Shown: positions 1 through 7,003, counted from the stretch's first letter. The stretch: 38,348 nucleotides of DNA from Oscillospiraceae bacterium (GCA_031269355.1 JAISZG010000058.1:1-38348); one strand, 5' to 3'. Notes: generated by a model not told the origin, from the sequence alone. Numbers and translations: made by a program.

Positions 1-54
1 GGTCCGGGAGGGGGGAGAGGGCAGGGCCCTTTCCCCCCACCCGGTGGGTTTTTG

Positions 55-80
55 CTTCTTTTTCCCCGGAGAAAAAGAAG
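55..80. terminator. Hairpin with A/T-rich arms in the left spacer
   Basis: A perfect 10-bp inverted repeat (CTTCTTTTTC at 55-64, GAAAAAGAAG at 71-80) has a 6-nt loop. Its arms are pyrimidine/purine asymmetric, so it could fold in either transcript. It lies about 200 bp beyond the dctP stop on the minus strand and could end that transcript or one entering from the left. No clean T-run follows, so the terminator call is tentative. Confidence 0.35.
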
Positions 81-115
81 AACCCCCCAAATAACAAACC
101 AACCCCTATCACGAA

Positions 116-141
116 CCCCTAAAACCCCTATTCCCCATCCC
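116..141 (-). other. G-quadruplex-type motif downstream of dctP
   Basis: Read on the minus strand this stretch has four G-runs of 3-4 bases (141-139, 136-133, 128-125, 119-116) separated by 2, 4 and 5 bases. A further G-run lies at 106-103. This satisfies the usual G3+N1-7 four-run pattern. It falls in the presumed 3' untranslated region of the dctP transcript. Folding or function is inference. Confidence 0.4.
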
Positions 142-148
142 TAAGGCT

Positions 149-228
149 CCTTCGTTCCTCGTTCCAACCCCAAGCAGAGGTCGGGAGGGGAACCGCAGTT
201 CCCTTCCCAAAAGAGCGAAGCGACGCGC
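149..228 (+). repeat. Palindromic repeat family 1, intergenic copy
   Basis: This copy has the same order of blocks as the tandem units at 5058-5342: CCTTCGTTCC at the left, a GGGGA...TCCCC-type palindrome in the middle, then TTCCCAAA(A/G)GAGCGAAGCGACGCG at the right. Here the central palindrome is GGGGAACCGCAGTTCCC. It is joined directly to a family 2 copy at 230-274, so the pair fills the spacer right up to the dctP stop codon. Confidence 0.7.
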
Positions 229-229
229 G

Positions 230-274
230 CAACCCCATCTCGTTCGGGGGCGTCAGGGGGCAAAGCCCCCGTCT
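230..274 (+). repeat. Palindromic repeat family 2, copy A (adjoins dctP stop)
   Basis: The block CTCGTTCGGGGGCGTC-GGGGGC-AAA-GCCCCCGTCT matches copies B (3451-3508), C (4146-4201) and D (34109-34159), although the left GGGTGTGG stem is degenerate here. It contains the perfect hairpin GGGGGC-AAA-GCCCCC. It ends 2 bp before the TAA of dctP (277-279), so it would form the first structure of that gene's 3' UTR. Copy C ends at a stop codon in the same way. Confidence 0.7.
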
Positions 275-276
275 AT

Positions 277-1278
277 TTAGAAATCCGCGCCGAGCGCCTT
301 TATCTGGTCGATGATATCCTTATAGTCCGCCCCAAATTCGTCGTACAGCGGCAGCATGCGCTCTTCAAACTCAGCGCGCGCTTCCGGCGTCAGCTCGATT
401 ACAGTAGTACCGGCTTCGCGGACGATTTCCTCAGAGGATTTTTCTTTCAGCTCCCACTGCTCAATTTCATACGCCTGCACTTCTGTTGCGCACTCGCGAA
501 TTATCTGCTGATCTTCCTCGCTCAACCCGTCCAATACCGCCTTGGACGCTAGCAGAATTTCAGGCACGCGCGTATGCTGATCAAGGATGTAATATTTGGC
601 GGCTTCGTAATCGCCCATATTCTGATACGTCGGCCAATTGTTTTCAGCGCCGTCGATCACTTTCGTGACGATGTTGGAATACACGTCGTTAGGGCCGATG
701 CCAGATACGCCGATCGCGCCCAAAAGCTCGACCATGCGAAGCATCATTTTGTTATCCTGCATGCGGATCTTAAGCCCCGCCATATCCGCGACGGTGCGCA
801 CTTCCTTCGTCAAGTAGAAAGAGCGGGAACCCGCGTCGTAATACGCCAATCCGACCAAGCCGGAATCGGACGATTCGATATCCGCCAGCAGTCCCTGGCC
901 AAGCTCGCCGTTCAGCACCGCCCACATATGCGCCTTGTTCTTATACAGATATGGCATCTGAATCGCATTGATGGCGGGAACGAAGTTGCCTACCGGTGAA
1001 GCGGATACGCGGGTGAATCCCAGCGCGCCGTTCTGAAGCGCGATGATCGCGTCCGGCTCCGCGCCGTACAGCGTGCCGCCGGTGAATACTTCGATTTCAA
1101 TACGCCCGCCCGTACGTTCGTTCACCAGGCGCGCAAATTCATAATCCGCAAGCGACGTCGGATATCCTTCGGCATGCACTTCCGATAACTGGAGCGTGAT
1201 TTCCGCAGCCTGCGCCGGAACCGCGAACAGGCAGACAGCCATTAACAGGGCAAGAATCAGAGACAGATTTTTCTTCAT
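277..1278 (-). CDS. dctP: TRAP transporter substrate-binding protein, DctP family
   Basis: A 333-aa extracytoplasmic solute receptor of the tripartite ATP-independent periplasmic (TRAP) family, which captures organic acids, often carboxylates or sugar acids, for a DctQ/DctM permease. Residues 1-24 form a signal peptide ending in AQA|A, with no lipobox cysteine. Family landmarks are the LKIRMQ segment, whose Arg contacts the ligand carboxylate in characterised DctP proteins, and the GAENNWPTY segment followed by EAAKYY. Length is normal. The start is supported by GGAGG at 1287-1291, 8 nt upstream. A -10-like TATAAT lies at 1334-1339 and a small inverted repeat (GGGTT...AACCC, 1302-1316) sits in the leader. 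No dctQ or dctM follows within the 276 bp left in the window; only repeats do. The substrate cannot be told from sequence. Confidence 0.93.
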   Translation of the reverse strand: MKKNLSLILALLMAVCLFAVPAQAAEITLQLSEVHAEGYPTSLADYEFARLVNERTGGRIEIEVFTGGTLYGAEPDAIIALQNGALGFTRVSASPVGNFVPAINAIQMPYLYKNKAHMWAVLNGELGQGLLADIESSDSGLVGLAYYDAGSRSFYLTKEVRTVADMAGLKIRMQDNKMMLRMVELLGAIGVSGIGPNDVYSNIVTKVIDGAENNWPTYQNMGDYEAAKYYILDQHTRVPEILLASKAVLDGLSEEDQQIIRECATEVQAYEIEQWELKEKSSEEIVREAGTTVIELTPEARAEFEERMLPLYDEFGADYKDIIDQIKALGADF

Positions 1279-1333
1279 TAAGCGAACCTCCTAGTATGAT
1301 TGGGTTCATTAAACCCGGTACGAAACCGTCGTT

Positions 1334-1339
1334 ATTATA
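1334..1339 (-). promoter_or_regulatory. Putative -10 box for dctP
   Basis: TATAAT on the minus strand, 55 nt before the dctP start. No convincing -35 hexamer is visible at 16-18 bp, so this is a partial match only. Confidence 0.35.
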
Positions 1340-1504
1340 GCATGTCTATATACAATTGAACAGCGACATTTTTTGAAAATATACATCAAAATGACAAAAT
1401 ACGGACGCATTTCCGATGAAAGATTAACATACGCGATCTCCGAAATCCCACGCATACTTTCTCCCCTCCCGCGCATACCTTTGCGCGGCGGGTATGTGGC
1501 ACAT

Positions 1505-1526
1505 CCCCATCCTACCAGGGATGGGG
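1505..1526 (+). other. Hairpin in the 5' leader of the patatin-like gene
   Basis: CCCCATCC (1505-1512) and GGATGGGG (1519-1526) form a perfect 8-bp stem with a 6-nt loop. It lies about 20 nt upstream of the ribosome binding site AGGAG (1548-1552). No T-run follows. It may stabilise or control the leader; function is unknown. The rest of 1340-1504 shows nothing recognisable. Confidence 0.4.
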
Positions 1527-1560
1527 GGCGTGAATTCCCGCTCCAAAAGGAGATGATCCG

Positions 1561-2406
1561 ATGCTGGGGATCGCCTTGGAAGGCGGCGGCGCTCGCTGCG
1601 CAGCTCAGGCAGGCGCGCTGACCGCGCTTGTGGAACGCGGGTTTCAGCCCGAGTGCGTCGCGGGATGCGGCGGCGGCGCGTGGGTTGCGGGGCTGTTTGC
1701 GCTGGGCATACGCGGCGACTCGTTGCTGCGCCTTGTCAGGGATATGCGCAAGGCTGGGCCATGGATGCTAAGCGCGCGCGCGTGCGGACTTCGTATGTTT
1801 ATAAAACCAAAATTAAGCGAACAGGGAGCGCTCAGCGCAAGCCGCATACATCGAGTGCTTCGATGGCAAACGCTGGACACAAATCTTCCGGACTTAAAGA
1901 TGCCGCTGGCCGTCGCCGTATGGGACGTAGAGGCGGGCGAAGAATTGACGCTGTCTTCCAAACTGCCAAGCGGGCCAAGTTCCTTGTGCTGGAACAGGCA
2001 GGCGACGCTCGCGCAGGCGATAGGCGCGGCGGTTTGCGTACCCGGACTTCTGCCGCCAGTATCCTGGCGCGGGCGAACGCTGACGGGCGGCGCTTCGTAT
2101 TGGTCGACGCTTCCGGACGCGCTGCGCGATCTGGGGGCGGACAGCATTATCCGCATGCGCGTAATAGATATTCGCGACTCTGGACTGGACGCCGCCTCCA
2201 TCGCGCAGGCGAATCGCCTGCCGCGCGATCACGACGAAGACGGCTTGCTTCGCATATCCCTTCCCGCGCGTGCCGGGCTTATGGATTTTGAAGCATGCGA
2301 ATTATATTATGAGATCGGCTACCGCGCATGTTTGGAAGCGCTGCCCAAACTGATCGGCTCTCGCAGAAAAATCGGCGGCAACGTGCTGCCGTTCCCGAGA
2401 ATGTAG
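1561..2406 (+). CDS. Patatin-like protein lacking the catalytic dyad (pseudoenzyme)
   Basis: A 281-aa protein with the patatin (phospholipase A2-like) fold. The N-terminal EGGGAR (residues 7-12) is the oxyanion-hole motif. The nucleophile elbow, normally G-x-S-x-G, reads G35-C36-G37-G38-G39, so the Ser is Gly. The Asp motif, normally D-G-G/A, reads T175-G176-G177, so the Asp is Thr. The codons (GGC, ACG) are unambiguous in the given sequence. The reading frame is otherwise intact and full length, which argues for a retained non-catalytic role rather than decay. There is no signal peptide, so it is probably cytoplasmic or peripheral. The start is supported by AGGAG 8 nt upstream. It converges on the caspase-like gene with 3 bp between stop codons. 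Family assignment is firm; loss of hydrolase activity is inference from the missing dyad. Confidence 0.85.
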   Translation: MLGIALEGGGARCAAQAGALTALVERGFQPECVAGCGGGAWVAGLFALGIRGDSLLRLVRDMRKAGPWMLSARACGLRMFIKPKLSEQGALSASRIHRVLRWQTLDTNLPDLKMPLAVAVWDVEAGEELTLSSKLPSGPSSLCWNRQATLAQAIGAAVCVPGLLPPVSWRGRTLTGGASYWSTLPDALRDLGADSIIRMRVIDIRDSGLDAASIAQANRLPRDHDEDGLLRISLPARAGLMDFEACELYYEIGYRACLEALPKLIGSRRKIGGNVLPFPRM

Positions 2407-2409
2407 CGG

Positions 2410-4077
2410 TTATTCCCCCACTATTACTATCGCCGTTTGTGCGCGGAACGTCTGCTCTCCCACCGACGTCCTTGCCGTTATGATATACAGGCCAGGCGGC
2501 GCCATATCGCCCGACGCGTCGCGTCCGTTCCAATAGAACAGGCTTCCGTCGGGCGTAAGCCCCTGCGGCCTCGTTTGTTGGGATACCGCAAGCCAGCGCA
2601 CTATCGTGCCATCCTCCGCCGCTACGGACAGCGTAAGCGAACACGGAAACGAATGCGACACGAATATGGGCAGATCCCCGTCCGCCGGATCAAATTGCGG
2701 CGGGGATTCCTGTAGCGCGGGGCGCGTCGCTTCCCAAAGGAGCGAAGCGACGCGCAGCCCCGGATCGCCTTCCTGCGGCTGCACTGATATTACGCGGCTC
2801 GCGCACACCACCGGTTCTTCTTCAGCGTCGAATCGAATCACGTTGAGAAGCACATATCCCCAGTCGCGCGGGGTTATGTCTGTAATTTGGATCGTGCGTT
2901 TCTTTCGACCGATCTGCACGCTTCCGTCGAGCGTGTCGGGGCATTCTTGGCTGTCCAGCCATACGTTCGCTTGCGCCCAGTCCCATACGCCGTCTTTCAT
3001 CGCGACCAACTGATATCCAACGCGCGTCGGTTCGCGCACCGTAAACGAAAAGTCCATCGCCGAGTGATCGGCGTCAAGCGTCACGCGATCGAATACGAAA
3101 CCCGTAAGCGCGGACAGCTCGCAGCTTTCAGCGAGCGGATCATACTTAAACAAAACAAACCCATCATCCTGCGGAAGCGACTGCACGGTGGACGCCGCGC
3201 ATGCGATGCGCAGATACGCCGCCATTTCGGCCAGGGTAATGCTGCCGTCTCTGTCTCTGTCCGCAGGATATTCGCCATACAATCCCGCGCCTTGCGCAAG
3301 CGCCGCCGTGAAATAAGAGCTGCCCAGCGGCGGTCCGGATTCGCTCCCTCGCCAATACCAAGACGGCTCGCTTCCTCCAGACGAAACGAGCGCTTTATAT
3401 GATGTTCCACTTATTATATCGTTTATGTTATTCGTGGTATCGACGGCTTCGCGGGTGTGGAGCGCAGCCACACCTCGTTCGGGGGCGTCGGGGGCAGAGC
3501 TCCCGTCTAAGTTGATGCCGCTGTCCGGCGCCATACCCCTGCCTATTATCGCTCCCGAATAGCACGCGTCTACGATTAGCATCTTAACGCCTGGCACTTT
3601 ATCGAGAATTCCCCGCAGCTCGCCCACCGTCAGCCGCTCTTCCTCCGCGCCGTCGGATAATATCAGCCCGCCGTTTGGCGACTCCGACTGATCGTCGAAG
3701 CTGCCGTGCGCGGATATATATATATACGAAACGTCGTCCTCGTCCGCGTCTCTGAAAGCCGACGCTGCCGCCTGCGCGAACGCCGCTGCAGATTGTGTGA
3801 TTCCATCCTGCCGACTTATCGTGAAACCGCGAATATCGTTTTCCAGCAACGCTTCCATCGCTATGAGGTTGTTATGCGAGGTCGGCGCCGTGTCAGGGTA
3901 TGTTATATAATCGTCGCACGCGATCAGCAGCGCGCGATATCGAACGTCATATTCCTTCCGCTGCGACTCTGCCCCCGCAGCGTAATCCGCGATCCGCACG
4001 GGAACATATAAAAATAATATTGATGTAATTAAAAATGACATCGCGGCGAGCGCCGCAGCTTTGCACGTCGTCCTCAT
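2410..4077 (-). CDS. Exported caspase-like (C14) peptidase with EF-hand loop and FlgD-like C-terminus
   Basis: A 555-aa protein from the ATG at 4077; an upstream in-frame TTG at 4110 would give 566 aa. No clear ribosome binding site marks either start. Residues 1-28 are a hydrophobic signal or anchor. The caspase fold (about 48-300) carries the dyad His124 (ISAHGS) and Cys172 (DACYSG). A canonical EF-hand loop, D273-x-D-x-D-G-S-I...E284, suggests calcium dependence, as in other clostridial C14 peptidases. The C-terminus has a WNGRDASGD...PPGLY motif typical of FlgD-type Ig-like modules. Two palindromic repeats lie inside the frame: family 2 at residues about 190-209, just after the catalytic Cys segment where caspases have a variable or processed loop, and part of family 1 at about 441-458. 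The dyad shows it is probably active. Substrate unknown. Confidence 0.85.
   Translation of the reverse strand: MRTTCKAAALAAMSFLITSILFLYVPVRIADYAAGAESQRKEYDVRYRALLIACDDYITYPDTAPTSHNNLIAMEALLENDIRGFTISRQDGITQSAAAFAQAAASAFRDADEDDVSYIYISAHGSFDDQSESPNGGLILSDGAEEERLTVGELRGILDKVPGVKMLIVDACYSGAIIGRGMAPDSGINLDGSSAPDAPERGVAALHTREAVDTTNNINDIISGTSYKALVSSGGSEPSWYWRGSESGPPLGSSYFTAALAQGAGLYGEYPADRDRDGSITLAEMAAYLRIACAASTVQSLPQDDGFVLFKYDPLAESCELSALTGFVFDRVTLDADHSAMDFSFTVREPTRVGYQLVAMKDGVWDWAQANVWLDSQECPDTLDGSVQIGRKKRTIQITDITPRDWGYVLLNVIRFDAEEEPVVCASRVISVQPQEGDPGLRVASLLWEATRPALQESPPQFDPADGDLPIFVSHSFPCSLTLSVAAEDGTIVRWLAVSQQTRPQGLTPDGSLFYWNGRDASGDMAPPGLYIITARTSVGEQTFRAQTAIVIVGE
2719..2761. repeat. Palindromic repeat family 1, partial copy inside the caspase gene
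   Basis: The core TTCCCAAAGGAGCGAAGCGA is identical to the right half of the tandem units at 5058-5342. Here it is closed into a hairpin by GGGGC/GCCCC (2719-2723, 2757-2761) and GCGTCGCT/AGCGACGC (2724-2731, 2746-2753). On the minus strand it encodes RVASLLWE, the same peptide as in the DUF1538 tail, so the reading frame is shared. Confidence 0.75.
3451..3508 (+). repeat. Palindromic repeat family 2, copy B, inside the caspase gene
   Basis: A 58-bp copy with both stems: GTGTGG...CCACAC and GGGGGC...GCTCCC around CTCGTTCGGGGGCGTC. It is read antisense by the caspase gene as residues about 190-209 (LDGSSAPDAPERGVAALHTR) without a frameshift or stop. The left GGGTGTGG stem is complete here, unlike copy A. 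Confidence 0.75.
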
Positions 4078-4145
4078 ATCGACAGTATACGACAAATTTC
4101 CAGAAAACAAAAGCGAATTGGAAAGTATTTACGACTGCTCACCGC

Positions 4146-4201
4146 GCGGGTGTGGGGAGCAGCCCCACCTTGTTCGGGGCGGCGAGGCAGAGCCCCGCGC
4201 T
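4146..4201 (+). repeat. Palindromic repeat family 2, copy C (adjoins P-II gene stop)
   Basis: An intergenic copy between the P-II-like gene and the caspase gene, beginning GCGGGTGTGGGGAGCAGCC and ending GCCCCGCGCT. Its last bases overlap the TAG stop (4200-4202) of the P-II-like gene. The stems GTGGGG-AGCAG-CCCCAC and GGGGC...GCCCC are near perfect. It fills most of the 122-bp spacer. Confidence 0.75.
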
Positions 4202-4913
4202 ATTGATGATGTCCCAACGGGCGCAATCCCGCCGTTTCCGTAACAGGCAGCGAGAATATAATCGCGTTCGCGTCCGTGCCCGTTCCTGCGCCCTGCATTA
4301 TCGATTTCATCACCGCCGCGCGTATTTTCGACGGTACTAGTATCCATACGATATCCTTTTCATTTTGAATAGATACCTTAAAGAACCGATCTATACCGGC
4401 CTCGCGCGTACCGCCCGCCCGAATAGTGGTGCCGCCCGTGGCGCCTGCTGCGCGCGCCGCGTCCATAACCATTCCGGTATGTCCTTGGTTTGCAATTACT
4501 ATGATTAACTCATACTGAATGGTCGGTTCCGTTTCGCGACCATTGGACGCCGCGCCTTCCATACCCGTCTCGCACTCCTTTTCCTTATACAACTCCCCAA
4601 CAAGCGTATCCAACGCCTGCGCGCCACCCAGCGCGCTTAGAGGAAGCGCGAACGCGATCGCGCCGGGGCGATCCATTCGAAACGCGATATCCAGCTCGCG
4701 CGTCATGCGCGATGTTTCCCGCGAAGGCAGCACGCTCATCAGAATGGTTTTTTCTGATTCACCGATTCCAAGAATGCTTAGTATTTCCTTAGTCGCCGTA
4801 CCCTTCGCCAAAAACTGCAAGCTAATTCGAACGCCCTCGTTGTTGTAAAACAAGCAGAACTTGTCTCGATCAGCGCGGTTCAATATGGTAAACAATACGG
4901 AATAACTCTGCAT
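4200..4913 (-). CDS. P-II-like nitrogen-regulator family protein, two-domain
   Basis: A 237-aa protein, about twice the length of a P-II subunit, apparently made of two ferredoxin-like P-II-type halves joined by an acidic, low-complexity linker (about 110-128). The second half carries the P-II-like run ELIIVIANQGHTGMVMDAAR...GGTTIRAGGTREAG and the strand DIVWILVPSKIRAAVMKSI. The first half is more diverged. P-II proteins sense ATP/ADP and 2-oxoglutarate and bind membrane transporters such as AmtB. This gene follows the DUF1538 membrane protein by 46 bp with its own GGAGG (4922-4926, 8 nt before ATG), so a role as cytosolic regulator of that transporter-like protein is the natural reading. That role is inference. 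Its stop codon is overlapped by a family 2 repeat. Confidence 0.78.
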   Translation of the reverse strand: MQSYSVLFTILNRADRDKFCLFYNNEGVRISLQFLAKGTATKEILSILGIGESEKTILMSVLPSRETSRMTRELDIAFRMDRPGAIAFALPLSALGGAQALDTLVGELYKEKECETGMEGAASNGRETEPTIQYELIIVIANQGHTGMVMDAARAAGATGGTTIRAGGTREAGIDRFFKVSIQNEKDIVWILVPSKIRAAVMKSIMQGAGTGTDANAIIFSLPVTETAGLRPLGHHQ

Positions 4914-4959
4914 TGCCGCGACCTCCGGAGCGCCGGTACGCCGACGCCGACTACGTTTG

Positions 4960-6882
4960 TCATACTATGTCCAGCGGCTGCTTTTCGTTCGCCGCCGCCT
5001 CAACCTCCCCTCGGGGTGGTAACGGCGGAAGCAAATCATGTTCCATCGTTCCTCGTTCCTTCGTTCCAATCCCCAGAGGGGGATCGCAATCCCCTTCCCA
5101 AAGGAGCGAATCGACGCGTTCCTTCGTTCCAACCCCCTGGGGGAGGCCCAGAGGGGGATCGCAATCCCCTTCCCAAAGGAGCGAATCGACGCGTTCCTTC
5201 GTTCCAATCCCCTGGGGGAGGTTGGGAGGGGGATCGCAATCCCCTTCCCAAAGGAGCGAAGCGACGCGTTCCTTCGTTCCAATCCCCAGGGGGAGGTTGG
5301 GAGGGGGATCGCAATCCCCTTCCCAAAGGAGCGAAGCGACGTTCTCTGGAAGATCAAGCTCTATGATTTCATCCGCAAGCATCTCTTCCGCAGCGATTTC
5401 TTTAGTCGTTCCAACAGCAGCATACTCGCGCGGCTTTCTGCTGTATATAACTCCCATTATCTGGATGGTGATCAGCGGCGTCATCGCGACCAAAGCAACC
5501 AGGCCGAACGCGTTTTGCGCCACATTGCCGCCGACCGCCTGGCACGCTCCTATAGCGAAGGGCAACAAGAACGCCGTGGTAAGCGGGCCTGACGCCACGC
5601 CTCCGGAGTCGAACGCAATGGCCGTGAACAGCTTCGGCGTGAAGAAGCTAAGTCCCAGCGCGATCGCATAGCCGGGAAGTATTAACCAATATAGAGATAA
5701 TCCGGTTAGCACCCGAACCATCGCCAGCGCGACGGATATTCCAACGCCAATGCCCAGGCTGGTGCGGATGCTTCCGGCCGCCACCGCTCCCTCCGTCATC
5801 TCCTCAACCTGCCGTATGAGCACGTGCACCGCCGGTTCTGTCGCCACGATGAAATATCCGATAAGCATGCCCAACGGAATCAGTATCCATCTGGCTGACA
5901 TCGACGCGATGCGTTCTCCCAAATATGCTCCCGCAGGCATAAAGCCCACGTTAACGCCGGTCAAAAATACGACCAACCCAAAGTACGCATATACAATGCC
6001 CACGCATATCTGCGCGAGTTCGTGTCGATCCGGCCAACCGCCTCGGTTCATCAGCTGAAACAGCGCATATACGATTATAAGCGGAAGCAGCGACGCGCCG
6101 ACATCCTTGAAGTATGTAACGCTGCCAGTCACAAACTGTTTAAACAAAGCTGTCGAGTCCATAAGCTCCGGTATAATTACAGGCTCATATGCTCCTGATC
6201 CCGGTTTTAATATCAGTCCAAGCAGCAGCATCACAAGAATTGGACCGACGGAGGACAGCGCTACCAAACCGAAGCTGTCGCTCGCGGATTCACTGTCGCT
6301 TCGAACCGACGCTACACCCATGCCAAGCGATAGAATAAACGGAACCGTCATCGCGCCGGTAGTCACGCCGCCGGAATCGAATGCCGCCGGAACAAAGTCG
6401 TCCGTAACGAATATCGACAGCACGACGACCACGGCGTAGCACGCGATCAGCAGCCAGCGCAGCGGTATCGCGCGTACGATTCGCCACAGCGCCAGCGCGA
6501 GCGACACGCCCACTCCTATCGCAACCGTAGCGATCAACGTCCAGTTGGGAAGCGCGGCGACCTTCTCAGCCAATACCGACAGATCGGGTTCGGCTATCGT
6601 AACTATAAATCCGACGACAAATCCGCCTATCAATAGGATAGGCAGATTCTTCTTTTTTGTTAGCATCGCGCCGACGCGTTCCCCCATGCGCGACATCGAC
6701 ATATCAATGCCCAGCGTAAATACGCCCATCCCTACTATCAGTAGCGCAGCTCCTACAAGAAACAGCAGCAACGCGTCAAGCCGAAGCGGCACCAAAAACG
6801 AACACAGCGCAAACACCACCAATGTGATGGGCAGCACTGACGTTAGGGATTCGCGGATCTTCTCTCGTATGGCACGATTCAT
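4960..6882 (-). CDS. DUF1538 membrane protein (two repeats) with a repeat-derived C-terminal tail
   Basis: A polytopic membrane protein of about 640 aa with two tandem DUF1538 halves. Each half has a helix-rich core and a signature: AFDSGGVTTGAMTVPF in the first, AFDSGGVASGPLTTAF in the second, as in an inverted-repeat transporter. The function of DUF1538 is not established. The longest frame starts at 6954, but a promoter at 6966-6994 would put the transcript start near 6959. The ATG at 6882, with GAGGA 13 nt upstream (6896-6900), is therefore preferred. Residues from about 514 onward are not DUF1538: they are four near-identical 21-25-aa units built on VASLLWEGDCDPPPN, encoded by tandem copies of palindromic repeat family 1, then a short acidic end. 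It is the first gene of a likely operon with the P-II-like gene. Confidence 0.85.
   Translation of the reverse strand: MNRAIREKIRESLTSVLPITLVVFALCSFLVPLRLDALLLFLVGAALLIVGMGVFTLGIDMSMSRMGERVGAMLTKKKNLPILLIGGFVVGFIVTIAEPDLSVLAEKVAALPNWTLIATVAIGVGVSLALALWRIVRAIPLRWLLIACYAVVVVLSIFVTDDFVPAAFDSGGVTTGAMTVPFILSLGMGVASVRSDSESASDSFGLVALSSVGPILVMLLLGLILKPGSGAYEPVIIPELMDSTALFKQFVTGSVTYFKDVGASLLPLIIVYALFQLMNRGGWPDRHELAQICVGIVYAYFGLVVFLTGVNVGFMPAGAYLGERIASMSARWILIPLGMLIGYFIVATEPAVHVLIRQVEEMTEGAVAAGSIRTSLGIGVGISVALAMVRVLTGLSLYWLILPGYAIALGLSFFTPKLFTAIAFDSGGVASGPLTTAFLLPFAIGACQAVGGNVAQNAFGLVALVAMTPLITIQIMGVIYSRKPREYAAVGTTKEIAAEEMLADEIIELDLPENVASLLWEGDCDPPPNLPLGIGTKERVASLLWEGDCDPPPNLPQGIGTKERVDSLLWEGDCDPPLGLPQGVGTKERVDSLLWEGDCDPPLGIGTKERGTMEHDLLPPLPPRGEVEAAANEKQPLDIV
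5058..5342 (+). repeat. Four tandem copies of palindromic repeat family 1 inside the DUF1538 gene
   Basis: Units are at 5058-5120 (63 bp), 5121-5195 (75 bp), 5196-5270 (75 bp) and 5271-5342 (about 72 bp). Each starts CCTTCGTTCCAAYCCCC, contains GGGGATCGCAATCCCC, and ends TTCCCAAAGGAGCGAAKCGACG. All lengths are multiples of three, so the minus-strand gene reads through them as a peptide repeat (KERVASLLWEGDCDPP). Units differ mainly by presence or absence of a TGGGGGAGG(T/C) segment. Confidence 0.92.
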
Positions 6883-6965
6883 AAGCGGTTTTGATTCCTC
6901 GTGGAGCGGAGCTGCACGCCATACCCGCTTCGTCGGTCGTCGTATACCGTTCATGCTACAATCGA

Positions 6966-6994
6966 ATTATACCACAGTTCGACCAATATGCCAA
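6966..6994 (-). promoter_or_regulatory. Sigma-A-type promoter for the DUF1538/P-II operon
   Basis: On the minus strand TTGGCA (6994-6989) is followed after 17 bp by TATAAT (6971-6966). The predicted start of transcription near 6959 leaves a leader of about 77 nt before the ATG at 6882, and only about 5 nt before the alternative ATG at 6954. Confidence 0.75.
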
Positions 6995-7003
6995 CTTATA
7001 CTA

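Noticed and set aside
1..276. dctQ/dctM partners of the TRAP receptor
   Set aside because: No membrane-protein frame exists in this stretch; the partners may lie beyond the left edge or upstream elsewhere, which this window cannot show.
1373..1621. 82-codon frame overlapping the start of the patatin gene
   Set aside because: No ribosome binding site, unlikely composition, and it overlaps the well-supported patatin start in another frame.
1561..4077. Patatin plus caspase as an antiphage defence pair
   Set aside because: The two genes are convergent rather than an operon, the patatin lacks its catalytic dyad, the caspase is exported, and no sensor or nucleotide cyclase gene is nearby.
6898..6938. 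Possible fifth family 2 repeat in the N-terminal extension of the DUF1538 frame (read from the minus strand: GGGTATGGCGTGCAGC...CCAC)
   Set aside because: The match to GGGTGTGG...GCAGCC...CCAC is too weak and the CTCGTTCGGGG core is not present in full; the segment may simply be the leader downstream of the promoter.
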